Part shown: piece by piece, positions 46,501 to 63,146 of the stretch
How positions within the stretch are numbered: position 1 is the first letter of the stretch
Layout: every line of letters starts with the position of its first letter
Assembly: GCA_903813345.2 (NCBI GenBank)
Contig: CAIIXF020000001.1
Coordinates: forward strand, 24,233,915 to 24,297,914
DNA: 64,000 nt
From: Owenia fusiformis
Taxonomy: Eukaryota; Annelida; Polychaeta; Sabellida; Oweniidae
Reading direction: 5' to 3'
Notes under the pieces: generated by a model
Told to the model about the DNA's origin: nothing
What the model saw: only the letters and a program-made list of their open reading frames with translations
Database searches by the model: none
Translations under genes and position numbers: made by a program

Positions 46501-49500
46501 ATCTTAAGTCAAATCTTAGTCAGATTTGAATTTCTGACAACACGTAGATGATTTTGAAAAAAAAAATTAGTCAATTTGAAGCAAGTTGAAAACAGACCTT
46601 TTTGACCTTTTTTGACCTTGAGAAGGTCATTGAAGGTCAAATGTCAAATCTAAAGTCAGATTTGAAGGTCAAATGTCAAATCTAAAGTCAAATCTAAAGT
46701 CAGATTTGAATTTCTGAGAACATGTAGATGATTTTGAAAAAAAAATTAAGTAAATTTGAAGCAAGTTGAAAAAAGACCTTTTTGACCTTGAGAAGGTCAT
46801 TGAAGGTCAAATGTCAAATCTAAAGTCAGATTTGAACTTCTGAGAACATGTAGATGATTTAGAAAAAAATTGAAGTCAATCTAAACAGTATTTGTTAAGT
46901 TATAGGAAGTTGTAAGAAATTGTTACAGACGCCGGACGCCAACCGCCGGACACCAACCGCCGGACGCCAACCGCCGTCGCAAAAAACGGAGACCATAACA
47001 ATATGTCACCACTTTTGGTGGTGACATAAAAACGATCATTTTGAGTGTAGGGCGTTCGCGCCTTTTTTAGTAACTTCGTATTAGATTATAAAAGACTTCC
47101 GCCGAATTTCGTACAGAAGCGTGATTGACATTGTCATTGCATGTGCTAGTACATTTTCTCTGCGAATGAGCAGTTTTTCAGTAAAAAAATATTTTGTGTG
47201 AAAATATTGAAATTTATTGTAAAAACGACCTGCTCCCTAACATTGACCAAATCAGGCGATGACATCCCGTGATCATTGTGAACATTATATAATAGCAATA
47301 ACCTATTGTTTTCTCCCTTTTGGGAAAATTACACCAAAACAATTGACACCATTCTCAAGTAGCATCACGATAAGGCTCAGGCCTATGATACCAAATCAAA
47401 TAATCAGTATTTTGTGTTATCAGGAATCAAATTTAAATGATCAAAAATTTCATAAAAAATGGTGGCAATTTTGAATTCAGAGACCATCTTGAATATTTCT
47501 TCTTGAGCAGGTCCTTTGTCCCTAAGGCTACATCATACAAAATTTGAGCCAAAGTAAAATGCTGGGTTCATCTTTACACAAAGAAAAATTTGGACCAAAT
47601 TCAAAAACTGTTAATAGTACCCCACACACATTTTGGTTGCCTACTTCCATGTGCTAAGGTTTTCAAAATTGGCAAAGCCCCTGAAAGTTGAAAAGACTGA
47701 CATACAACCGGACTGTCGAACAGACAGCTTCTTAATAAAAATACAATTTTACACTGTAAAGAGCTCCCAGAATTTTTTTTGTTTTTCACCTCCCCCCTCA
47801 GATTAACCCCTCAACAAACCATGAAACATATACCAGTAATTAACTTTGAATGGCCTAAGACTAAGCTTACTACATGGAAAAGCATAATTGTATAAAATCA
47901 TCTATACATTATTTTTATTGTTCGGTTTCAGTATAATGTTCACACTGTTCTTACAAATAGACAATATATATCTTTTTTTTATTTTTATTCATATCATGAC
48001 ATATTAGTCACTAAGGTAGAGCAGTTCTTCCCATTGTCGAGTTGAAGAACTGGTATCTTTATCCTGGCTAGAACCATAGACAATTCTAGCCAGCCTTTTA
48101 TCGAGTTAGCAGCACTCTAGTAATCGCCGGTATAGGTCAGCAGTCATAGGCCAAAGACAAATCACAAGAAGTGCTGTGACCTGGGTTTGAACCCAAGACC
48201 TCTACTTTTCAGCCTGAAGCCAGACTTCCTGCTTTTCAGACCAATGCCTTAACCACTAGGCCAACCCGGTGACCACAATACCAGATCTAATGTCATTCAA
48301 TCAACCCTAATGAAAAGATTTGCAATTTGTGGAAACAACTAAATTTTTTGATTTTTTGGGGATTTCACTGATATCCTGCCATAGCCCTAAAATGTATTTT
48401 GCTGGAACATTATTTTTTCAACAATGATACAAAATTCCCTGACATTTCCCTGACACATATACTGTTTCAAAATTCCCTGACATTTTTGGTCCTTTTTGAC
48501 CCAATTTTAAAATTCCCTGACATTTCCAGCACCTGGAAAACTGCCGGACGTACGGATGAACAGACAGACGGACGTGCCTAGGCCGACAATATGGCCCCAC
48601 ACTATGTGGTGGGGACATAAAAAGTCTTATATACACCCAAGTATGTCCCTCAAAACTCCCATCTTCAACTTTAAACAAGCTTATGAAAGTCAATCCAACC
48701 TTATTATTTACCAGATGGTATATAATAGATAAAATATAATATTTACCTAGTCTCTCCAGATGGTATAGCTTTCTGTTTCAGACCTTCATATGCCAAAGTA
48801 GGACGTGTGGATTCTCCTCTTCCATCTCGAGAGTAATAATAGTTTGTATTGAGTTTATGAGATACTCCTTGTGGTAACACAGGCAAGGGTGGGTCCCTGA
48901 AATGCATACCAAAAGCTTAAGCAAGTATCAACTTTTTAAAATGTTTTAAAATAAAACTACAAATCCTTTAAGACCCCGTGTAAGATTTGAAAATATAGTT
49001 TAATCTTTCAAATATTACTTTTCATGACTTGAAAACTATATGAAACATTTTTTGAAAAATATGACTTTCGGAAAAAAGTTGTATGTTCATCTTATACAGT
49101 AATTTTCAAATATTTTTACCAATCGCCACCCAGAAATAGGGAGCGGCTATAACAATATGTTAGATATAATAAGCAGTGGTTTAAGCTTTACATGGGGCCT
49201 TTAAATGTTGCATGAAAATCTAACAAAATCCCCCATTAAAAAATACTGGGGAGACATTGACAATGGTTATGCATATAACTAGATTCATTATTTATAGAGT
49301 GGTAATTTGAATAACCTACCTCACTGACTGTTCACCCTTAAACCTCAGAGGATTCTTCAAATTGTACCTCTAAAACACAAAGCAAAATGGTATGTAGTTA
49401 ATTTGAATGAAACTTGATGAAACAAAAGACGGAAACTATCAAACCTTATTTTCTGCAAAAGGAAATGATGAATTCTATGGGAGAAATTAACTGTCATCTT

Positions 49501-50800
49501 GAAAATTTCTCAAACAGAGCTCATTTATCCCCTGGCATTAGAATATAAAGTTTGAACCAAATCTGTCAACTGGTACACCCCATACAGATCGCCTAAATTA
49601 CATTTGTATGATGCGAGACTCAACATTCACCAGGAAAGTAGAATTATTTCGTCACCCATGAAGCAAATTAATTTTTTACTGCTTAATAAATGGTCAAGGA
49701 CATTGCAGTTGAGTTCTATAAGTATGAGAATTGCATGACGTCTTGATATTTCAAGGTAACTCATTCGAAAAGTGATGGCGGTGATCGAACTTACGATGTA
49801 AAGATAAAACCTTAATAAAATAATTCAGAGGTGTCACGGCTTCCCGATATTGATCCGAATTTCGGTCCAGATGTTTCGGTTTGGGATACGGGACTGAAAG
49901 GGTTAATATCAGTTCGGTACATATATTCTTGGCCTAAAATGCATAAAAACGTGTATAAATAGAGAGGAACACCTCCAATCTTGTTCTGAAAAATTAATAT
50001 ATATAATATTTTTACTTACCTCGTACCTAGATTACACTTCTTGGCATTGTAAAGTGTTATTAACGGACCCGCAATTTTAGGTAGATGGTAATGCTCATTC
50101 GTAAATTTCTTCATTGTCGTCCGCAAATCGAGTGCATTATCAGTACACCGGATGTAGGAAAGAAATTGAAAAATCGAGCCGGCATCTAAGTGGAAAAAGT
50201 CGGCAGTTTGGAAGTATTTTGGGATTCTGATATCACAAGGTAAACGGATTGGTGATAGTACACTGTGCAGACTATGTGAAATGCTGATCACATTCACGGC
50301 AAATGCTTTATATTCGATTTTAATTGACGTTTTTTGATTTTGAAAAGTGAAACTGTCATCATCAGACATTGCATCATGTTTAATATTCTGTCCCGTCCCG
50401 TCATGAAAGTACTGTTTCCCGAGACCATTTGTAGCGTTACGTACCGTACCCAAATTTTTTTGGACCGTGACACCTCTATGAAATATTTGTAGATTTCTCC
50501 AAAGAACCAAGAAATATACATCACATACCGAATTTTTCAAAACAGAAAAAACAGTGCAGTTTTGAAAGAAAGATGGCTAAAGGCCAAGTCCGTGTTTTCG
50601 AAATATTTTAGGGAAAAATAGTCTAATTCAAAATCGAATATTATTACAATCTATCATACTTCATGAGGATTTGGACATGTAACATGCGTAATTTATATTT
50701 TCAAGTATAAATCAATGTGAAATTATTAAATAATACTAACTCCGAGGCAGACATGACGAATCCAACGAATAATCGGGGTCACTTCCCTGGGCGCAGCCAT
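40510..50800 (-). CDS. NDUFA7: NADH:ubiquinone oxidoreductase subunit A7 (complex I, B14.5a)
   Basis: Four exons join in frame: 50800-50741 (donor GTTAGT), 49369-49320, 48896-48747 and 40612-40510, giving 120 aa (human is 113). The protein starts MAAPREVTPIIRWIRHV. The diagnostic block is in exon 3: LPQGVSHKLNTNYYYSRDGR, matching LPxGxSHKLxxNYYxxRDGR of NDUFA7. The C terminus (PRIPGFGYNPDTD...SKATL) differs from vertebrates. The product is an accessory subunit of the mitochondrial complex I matrix arm. Intron 3 is 8.1 kb and filled with nested repeats. The start codon lies in CAAGATGGCTGC, and a minus-strand CCAAT box is at 50833-50837. Head to head with RPS28. Confidence 0.93.
40831..41670. 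repeat. Direct repeat of ~172 bp, copies 659 bp apart
   Basis: 40831-41002 and 41490-41670 are nearly identical, from 'cttcatatgaatttaacag' to 'acaagacatta..catgacaatt'. Both contain repeats of 'cccattgtcatcacatatta'. The copy includes both flank and the start of a family 2 element, so it is a local duplication rather than a second insertion. Confidence 0.75.
40981..42680. mobile_element. Hairpin-ended element family 2, copy B, interrupted by family 1
   Basis: Left end ACAAGACATTAACATGACA...CACCACCTA and right hairpin ATGTCACCAC...GTGGTGACAT near 42650-42675 match family 2 (45362-47030). The core is broken after 'gattattttgaaaa' at 41192 and resumes at 42547 with 'gtcagtctaaacag'. The insert is a family 1 element. 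Confidence 0.65.
41193..42546. mobile_element. Hairpin-ended element family 1, copy B, nested in family 2
   Basis: Begins CAAGGCACAGGGTGAACAAT and ends with hairpin ATCGTACC..GGTACGAT (42524-42545), after a CCACCC-rich stretch (42482-42508). The core is degenerate, with one or two units ('gtggttttcctggaatcg') and a local duplication inside. Confidence 0.65.
42780..43190. mobile_element. Family 1 core fragment, copy C
   Basis: Two units of about 165-170 bp with 'gtagacaagactttac', 'gacggaaaa' and 'taaaatttacccagaat', related to the 162-bp core at 31160-31830. No terminal hairpin. Followed at 43190-43270 by 'aattccctgacatttcc' motifs of the family at 48410. Confidence 0.55.
43615..44612 (+). 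mobile_element. Degenerate mariner-type transposon, complete ends
   Basis: TA duplications at 43613-43614 and 44613-44614 flank 998 bp. TIRs of about 135 bp start CAGGGTGTCC plus an A-run. Inside, the plus strand near 44165-44300 still encodes WFRQCFGGQLISCRT, then AAHSPDLNPPNFYL and GFLK, the mariner C-terminal block with the third catalytic Asp. At least two stops replace tryptophans there. The element is dead but its ends are intact. In NDUFA7 intron 3. Confidence 0.85.
45362..47030. mobile_element. Hairpin-ended element family 2, copy A, ten-unit core
   Basis: Starts ACAAGGCATTAACATGACA then TGTCACCACCTAAAAC (half hairpin). The core has ten units marked by 'atgtagatgatttt' near 45514, 45640, 45797, 45932, 46110, 46247, 46395, 46541, 46721 and 46848; spacing varies from 126 to 180 bp. 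A GC-rich 14-bp repeat 'gccggacgccaacc' follows (46929-46979), then terminal hairpin ATGTCACCAC..GTGGTGACAT (47003-47027). Same layout as family 1. In NDUFA7 intron 3. Confidence 0.75.
47972..48277 (-). mobile_element. tRNA-derived SINE
   Basis: On the minus strand a tRNA-like head has an A box (TGGCCTAGTGGTTAAG, 48249-48264) and a B box (GGGTTCAAACCC, 48183-48194). A tRNA-unrelated body with a 'ctagaattgtctatggttctag' inverted motif and an A-rich tail (47972-47990) follow. RNA polymerase III would transcribe such an element. In NDUFA7 intron 3. Confidence 0.75.
48410..48622. mobile_element. Hairpin-ended element family 3, 3' end
   Basis: 'aattccctgacattt' core repeats, then a GACAGACGGACG microsatellite (48558-48575), 'gacaatatggcccca' and a hairpin partner 'tggtggggacataaaa'. 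The order core, ACRG-type microsatellite, CAATAT, hairpin, ATAAAA repeats that of families 1 and 2. Confidence 0.55.
49826..50478. mobile_element. Possible hAT-like element in NDUFA7 intron 1
   Basis: CAGAGGTGTCACGG on the left pairs with CCGTGACACCTCT on the right. No clean target duplication. A 174-codon minus-strand open frame (50540-50016) crosses most of it but matches no family that I recognise. Confidence 0.45.
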
Positions 50801-51059
50801 CTTGTAAGCGCCAAATAAATTGAAACGATTTGATTGGTTGTTGAAAGAAATGTTTTTACCTTATTTAATGAAAAAACAATTCAATATCTTCATATACTTT
50901 CTAAATCTTTATGATTTATAATGTAAAAATTAATAATTGGTATTAAAATGTAAATTTTGTATTTTATCAAATTGATGATCTAAAAATTTGGTCCATTCAG
51001 TCCTGGGATGTATTGGAAGCCCTGCATGTGAACCCCACTTCTTTCTCTTTCCTACAAAC
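50801..51059. promoter_or_regulatory. Putative bidirectional promoter NDUFA7-RPS28
   Basis: Only 259 bp separate the two start codons. It contains CCAAT on the minus strand (50833-50837) and a polypyrimidine start 'cttctttctctttcc' (51039-51053) just before the RPS28 ATG, a 5' TOP-like signal typical of ribosomal protein mRNAs. No TATA box was assigned. Confidence 0.65.
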
Positions 51060-57036
<5,977 letters not shown>

Positions 57037-58110
57037 GTCACCAGTGAGTTATGCAGTAAATATTCTCAATAGGTAATATTAAGTGCTTCTTTTAAAATGT
57101 AGTCTAGATAATTTTTGAGACCGCATAATCATGGCAGCAGCTTTACATTATTAGTGTATATTTTCCAAAAAAGTATGAAATGAATTAATTGAAGTAAGGC
57201 ATATTGTATGTGAACTTTATCACTGTACCTCCTCCCTGGGGATTAGTCGAATTTGTTGTTACATGGAACTCTGAAGCATTTTGTTATAAGTAACATGGGC
57301 GATTAATGGGATTCTACTAACAATGTCTCTTACTCTGGCTTACTGGATCAAATAAATCAAAAATTGATGATGAATGAGAGGTTGGTGTGCAGAATGCCAT
57401 TTAGTAAAATCTAGTAATAAAAAATCTTGACACTGTGGGTGACTGGGTGTAGTAGGTGTAATTAACATACATCAAGAAACTTAGTTTAGAGAACTTGAGG
57501 ATATAGAGAAAATTGAAATTTAGACTTGTGAAATCTGCAAATTATATACGAAGTGAAATTCTGATTTTCTCAAAATTAACGAAATTAAAACTCTTCAGAT
57601 TTAATTGGAGGTGCATTGTTTTTTCAATGGAAGGGTTTTCCTATGGGCTTGATTCATCATCAATACAATTCTTTAACTTCTGTTGAGTTTTTTTAAGGCT
57701 GTCCTCATAATAAAACCTAAATTGTGCCTAGTCTGATGTAATTATAAATTATAAATATCTAACATATTAAGTTTTATGTTAAGTTAAATTTTAAGTTCCA
57801 ATGTTTAATATAATTGTTTATGACTATTTTATAGACTACTTTCTTGTATGTGAGTTAAATAAGTAGTGGAATATCTATTTATTAATATAAAATTTAAATT
57901 TTATTTAACAAATTTATTTTTTAGTTAAGAATTTTTATTTCTCTTTCAGGCCCACAGATTACCCATGGATCTTTTTATTGGAGATGAAACTATTTGCGTA
58001 ATCGCATGAACGTTAAAAACAAAATAGACACTTGACTAAATTGGTTCTTGGAGTAAACTGTATCTAACTTTGCACAGCGACAATAAAAAAAACAAAAGAA
58101 CGCAATAAAA
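57037..58110 (+). other. RPS28 3' region with probable untranslated exon
   Basis: Donor GTGAGT at 57044 pairs with the acceptor ...tctctttcag ending at 57949. The proposed exon 57950 to about 58110 contains AATAAA at 58082 and near 58104. An alternative AATAAA lies at 57349. The rest is AT-rich intron. Confidence 0.5.
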
Positions 58111-58950
58111 GTTTTATGTTGCAAGTAGCTTGGATTATATGGTGATACAAGACTCGGTATTTTCAGGTTTGTCAAAGGATTGCGTCCATAAGACCTACTG
58201 ATTTTCCGAAAATGCGCCCCCTCAAAAACTGCGTCCCTTAAAGATGCATTTTGCCATAGGTTTCTCCCCAAGACAATCAATGATGTCCTATTGTTATTGC
58301 TCATATAATATCTCACATTCCATGGATATATCTTGAGAATAACTTTTGGGTATTATTGCCGAAATATCGGAAATAATAAACAGAACAACCAAACTCCAGA
58401 ATTAAACACAATCGATTCCTCGACTATTGAGGGGAATCCCCATTGAGTCACACAAGCATCTTGAACCAGGGAGCCAATCAGGTTTATGATAAACAAATTC
58501 AACGACCAATCAGATAACAGGACTTTCCCGGAATATTCAAACTTCAGATTGAATTAATTTCTTCTAAAATAATTAGATCGGCCAGTACAATCGCAAAATT
58601 AACACTGAAAGAGGGGGATTTGGGACTTCTTCTTTGGTATATAGAAGGGTATATATGTGTTGAAACTCAATATGCAAAAAAGTCCAGAGGGGTCTTGATT
58701 GTGCTATCCTATGGCATAGAGCCTCTTTAATAAAATGTTCCCAGGAATGAATTCAAAATCACGTTTTTACAATGTATGTCATTGAATGATACAGATACCA
58801 TCACTTGTGAGGTATAACTTATATTCAACCATTAAACACACAATTTCTTTGCGTATTTCGAAGCAATTTGATTTTGATAGGTTAGAAACATCTTGTTTTA
58901 GGGGTAATCTGAGCGAGGTTCCATTTTTTGGTTCAGTTTCTTGCGCATTC
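58111..58950. other. Intergenic stretch, no gene or repeat recognised
   Basis: Only short chance reading frames. No inverted or tandem repeat structure stood out. Confidence 0.4.
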
Positions 58951-59238
58951 TTAAGGTGCAGTGGTACTTAACAGCAAATAACAAAACAGGAAGTAACAAA
59001 AAATGACATTTTTTGAACAAAGATAACAGAGGTCTATTTCGACCTCCAGTCAATTCAAATAGTTCCACATATCATTTACAGGACCAGTATCACAATGTCC
59101 ATGGTCATAATGACCCTAAACATGATGAAATAATTTTTTCAGTCCGCTGAAAATGTGACTGAATGATAGCTTATAGTAGCCCCTCAGGAAAGGTCACTGA
59201 ACAGAATCTTTTGAATTTTTCAGTAAATGTACCCAATA
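58951..59238. mobile_element. Truncated second copy of E2
   Basis: Matches E2 internal sequence ('cagtcaattcaa', 'gaccctaaacatgatgaaat', 'ggtcactgaacagaatcttt') and breaks at 'cccaatata', where a mariner-like end begins. Only one arm remains. Confidence 0.7.
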
Positions 59239-59975
59239 TACAGTGCGTATCAAAAATAATGCAGCAGATTGTTATCTCGGTAAAGCACAAAACCAGTGAT
59301 AACAGCATTGATTTCATTCAATGCACCATAAAGCCATGTGTCTCCCATTTACAATTATATATCATTCATTGATATTTGGTCATGGTTGGGCGAGTAATCA
59401 TTCCATTTGCCAAATGGACCAAAATTAGCTTTGGACAAGTTACAAACATCGCAAAAGTCAGTGTAGGGAGCCCGATGCAATATTGGAAGAAAACAAAACC
59501 AATGCTGACTGCATCCTTTTCACTCAATGTACCAAAAAGCCAAATTACTCCTCTTTGCAATGGAATATCATTCATTCACAGGGAGTCATGGCTGGCCGAA
59601 TAATCATTAATTTTGCAAAGGGGGCAAAATTCAGCTCGGACCCAAGTTTTAAACATTGCAAAAGTCAGTTCAAGGGGCTATTGGAACGTGTGACAGGTGT
59701 GGCATAGACAGTAAAGTGTTCATACTCATAATCTCGCAAGAATACATCCTATACCCCTATAAATTGCCACCACTTCCTTGCACATAAAGATGCGCTCATC
59801 TGTCCAAGTCATGCATGGTTCAGCCCTGAGTCAAATGTGGGTTAAAGCAGAGAAAAGCAGCCCATGGGCAATTCTTTCTTGAGGTTTTGCAATCTGGTGG
59901 AGGAATCGTGAGCATAGATGCTCCTGAGATAGCTCCAAAAGAAAAAGTCACAACAATTCAAGTCCAACCTCTCAG
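59239..59975 (-). mobile_element. Mariner-like element(s), rearranged
   Basis: Starts CAGTGCGTATCAAAAATAAT next to TA. A second, partly overlapping end copy begins near 59486. Sequence at about 59650-59960 is the reverse complement of 61910-62218, so the transposase remnant runs on the minus strand here. No intact frame. Confidence 0.6.
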
Positions 59976-59984
59976 AGAAAAAAA

Positions 59985-60500
59985 ACAGGAGTTTTTTTTT
60001 AAAAAAACAGGAGAATCCAGGAGATATTTTGCAAAAAACAGGAGAAAAACAGGAGACTTTTACTGAAAAAAACAGGAGAAAACAGGAGACTTCTTTTAAA
60101 AAACAGGAGAAAACAGGAGGTTTATTTTAGAAAACAAGTTACCATCTAAAAAACAGGAGATTTTCAGTCTAAACAGGAGATTTTCTTTAAAAACAGGAGA
60201 AAACAGGAGGTTTCTTTTAGAAAACAAGTTACCATCTAAAAAGCAGGAGAAAACAAGAGACTTCCAGTCTAAACAGGAGATTTTCTTTAAAAAACAGGAG
60301 AAAACAGGAGACTTCTTTTAAAAAACAGGAGAAAACAGGTTTCTTTTAGAAAACAAGTTACCATCTAAAAAATAGGAGAAAACAGGAGATTTTCAGTTTA
60401 AACAGGAGATTTTCTTTAAAAACAGGAGAAAACAATTTATTTTAAAAGCATGAGAAAACAGATTATCTTTAAAAACAGGAGAAAGCAGAAAACTTCAAAG
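59985..60500. repeat. Minisatellite of 'aaaacaggaga' units
   Basis: Dozens of 'aaaaacaggagaaaacagga' variants arranged in higher-order blocks of about 115 bp that share 'aaaacaagttaccatctaaa' (near 60130, 60225, 60350). Similar GGGAG-rich units occur at 4900-6140 and 61290-61505. Confidence 0.7.
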
Positions 60501-60634
60501 AAAACACATGTTCTTATAAAAAATACTCTATTTATGGCCAGAAAATACTAATGGTGAAAGATATGATGGTCCAAAATCACTTGCAATACCGGGTTGCAAT
60601 CTATAGGCCTACTGCACATGGCTAGGTCCAGGAT

Positions 60635-60860
60635 CAAGGAGGATTGGCTCCCAGAATGCAACATCGATACTCTGTCGATATTCTTGATGTCATGATTCCA
60701 AAATTCGAATTCAAACAGCCGCTATTTTATTCACTTCAACATTTGTATCGTTAATATTGGTCTTATTTTCAAACGAAAATGCAGTTTGAATTCGAATTTT
60801 GTAGTCACGACATAGGGAGTATCGGTATCGATGTTGCATCCTGGGAGCCAATCCTCCTTG
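60635..60860. mobile_element. Palindromic MITE with 9-bp target duplication
   Basis: 'gtccaggat' lies at 60626-60634 and 60861-60869. Arms of about 95 bp start CAAGGAGGATTGGCTCCCAG. A 9-bp duplication fits Mutator-like elements. Non-coding. Confidence 0.8.
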
Positions 60861-61289
60861 GTCCAGGATGGAAAAACCAAAAAGCTTACCGTAAATGTGA
60901 CTGATAAATCTCAATCTTTGACAAACTTCAATGGTAAAATCATTCAAACTTATTTAACATGATTTCTCTTAATGTATATACATGCTTAATCTTAGGCTTA
61001 CGCAATCGTGCATAAATAGACAAAATTATTCTTACCCCGTTTCACGGACATACTTGCGCAGATTCTTATCGCCCCCACTCAGGAGATTATCTACGTAATA
61101 CGCATGCGCTAGGATCGTAATAAAGGATGGATTCGCTCTTACTGATTAAAATTGTTGAGCGTGCGCTAATTTCCTTGTTGTTGATTGAACATTTATATTA
61201 GATTAACTTTGTTTTTCATGATTAGATGTCGCTGGAGTTAATTGACTTATATAGATACTGGAGACGATCGATGAGTACTCGGATTCAAG

Positions 61290-61505
61290 TTAAAAATCGG
61301 GAGGTAGGAGGAAAAAACGGGAGGACACAGACAAAATCGGGGGATTTTTACCTAAAACATGCGAAGTTTTTTGTAGAAATCGGGAGAAAAAATCGGGAGA
61401 TGATGAAAAATTACAAAATTAGAAAATCGGGAGATGGCAAAATTGCGCAGGAGATGGGTTAAAAAAACAGGAATCTCCCGATTTAAATCGGGAGTTGGCA
61501 ACTGT
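61290..61505. repeat. GGGAG-rich repeat ending in 'gggagttggcaactg'
   Basis: Units such as 'aatcgggag' repeated about ten times, closing with 'cgatttaaatcgggagttgg'. The right edge resembles the 'ggttggcaagtctg' end of the element at 4843-6154, so the two may be relatives. Confidence 0.5.
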
Positions 61506-61572
61506 GTAACTGATACAATCTTCGAAATTTTAGAAAATCGTCTGATGTCGGTTTCTAGCCCAAAATATAACA

Positions 61573-61672
61573 GATGATGCATCGATAACGGCAATCCAAA
61601 TTGGAAATAAAGAAATGAAACTTAGCATATATGCAGACGATATGACACTATTTGTACGGGATAAAGGCTCTA
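61573..61672 (+). pseudogene. LINE reverse-transcriptase core fragment (YADD)
   Basis: A short open stretch reads IQIGNKEMKLSIYADDMTLF and continues VRDKG. YADD is the catalytic motif of L1-type reverse transcriptases. It is cut on the right by the mariner-like end at 61673. Confidence 0.7.
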
Positions 61673-63146
61673 CAGGGCGTATAAAAAAATGCAACAAGTA
61701 GTTATCTCGTAAAATTCCAAATCTAGTGATGACTACATGAATTTCATTTGATGTACCATAAAGCCACGTCTCTCTTCTTTGCAATGATATGTCATTCATT
61801 CACATGTGGTAATGGTTGGGTGAGAAATCCTTCCATTTGCACAGTGGGTCAAAATCGACTCTGGGGCAAATTTTAGATATTGCAAAAATCAGTGCAAGGG
61901 CTAAGTGCCAACGGAATTTCCCCTGACTTCAATTGTTGTGACTTTTTCTTTTGGAGCTATCTCAGGAGCATCTGTGCTCACAATTCTTCCACCAGATATT
62001 GCAAAACCTCAAGAAAGAATTGCCCATGGGCTACTTTTCTCTGCTTTAACCCACAGATGACTCAGGGCTGAACCATGCATGACGTGGACAGATGAGCGCA
62101 TCTTTATGTGCAAGGAAGTGGTGGCAATTTGGAGGGGTATAGGATGTTTTCTTGCAAGAGTATGAGTATGAACACTTAACTGTCTATGCCACATCTGTCA
62201 TACCTTCTTCCAATAGCCTAGCCTTGCCCAAGTCGGTATTTTTTACTTATCTGATCTTGAATTATTACCGCCTTGTACAATCCAATACATCTCCGCTGCT
62301 ATTATGCTGAGATATTCAACGGTTTCGAGATTTCCATAATACCTACGCTATCAGGGGTATCGCGAAACCTTATTGATTAACAGATATAATACGCGTGGAC
62401 ACGACGTGTAACTTCAGGCTGATTGACCAATCAAAACGTTATCAGGTTGAGCTGCACAGCAAAGCAATCTTCCCGTCTACGACTTTAAATTCAATGATCT
62501 GATCGATCGTTTCTTTAGAGTTACAATATATTATGTAATTAAATGTACACAGGGAATGTAAGAGTCATTAATATAAATTAAATCATGCAATAGATTTAAA
62601 ACTGATCTCGCGATGAAAATGCAAGACCTAGTCCAATGTAGCGGGTCATGTAGTCGTCGATCAGTGATTGAATCTCAGCCTACATGTTCATTTGAATTCA
62701 GCGATCGTTTCAACGTTTATTGTTGAAATTTTCTAACCTACAGTTACCGATCGATGTCTAGCATCCACTTAACTCTGATTGATATTTATCTGATAAAATA
62801 TTTGTATTTTCATGATGAATTCATGCAAGATTTGTTCGTGAAAAGTCCCGACGAAAAGTGTACTTGTTTTTGACCGTGCATAATAATGAGCTAGCGCTGC
62901 AGGGCCGTCGTTGATTGGTCAAATTTTACCGACATAAACATTGAGTCGGTAAAGCACGTGGCTTTCTCTTTTGTACAAGGCGGTCATAATAGAAATCAGA
63001 TAGTAAAAGAGACCGACTTGGGCAAGGCTACCAATAGCCCCTATGCCCCTTGTACTGACTTTTGCAATGTTTAAAACTTGGGTCCGAGCTGAATTTTGCC
63101 CCACTTTGCAAAATTAATGATTATTCGGCCACCCATGACTCTGTTT
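61673..63146 (+). mobile_element. Mariner-like element, interrupted at both sides
   Basis: Starts CAGGGCGTATAAAAAAATGC after TA. The frame at 61905-61975 encodes NGISPDFNCCDFFFWSYLRS, the SPDxxxxDFFxWxxL block of mariner-family transposases. It is broken at 62218/63031 by another element and at its right end by a LINE (about 63147). Confidence 0.7.
62219..63030. mobile_element. TAGCCTTGCCC element with 9-bp target duplication
   Basis: 'ccaatagcc' at 62210-62218 and 63031-63039 are exact. TIRs start TAGCCTTGCCCAAGTCGGT and also share 'accgccttgtacaa' further in. 812 bp, no transposase. The same family is at 35111-35191. Confidence 0.85.

Noticed and set aside
48183-48268. A functional tRNA gene
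   Set aside because: A and B boxes are present, but the cloverleaf stems do not close and an A-tailed body follows, so it is a SINE head.
50016-50540. 174-codon minus-strand frame in NDUFA7 intron 1
   Set aside because: No recognisable motif, spans a putative transposon end, and lies inside a confident intron. Left as unassigned.
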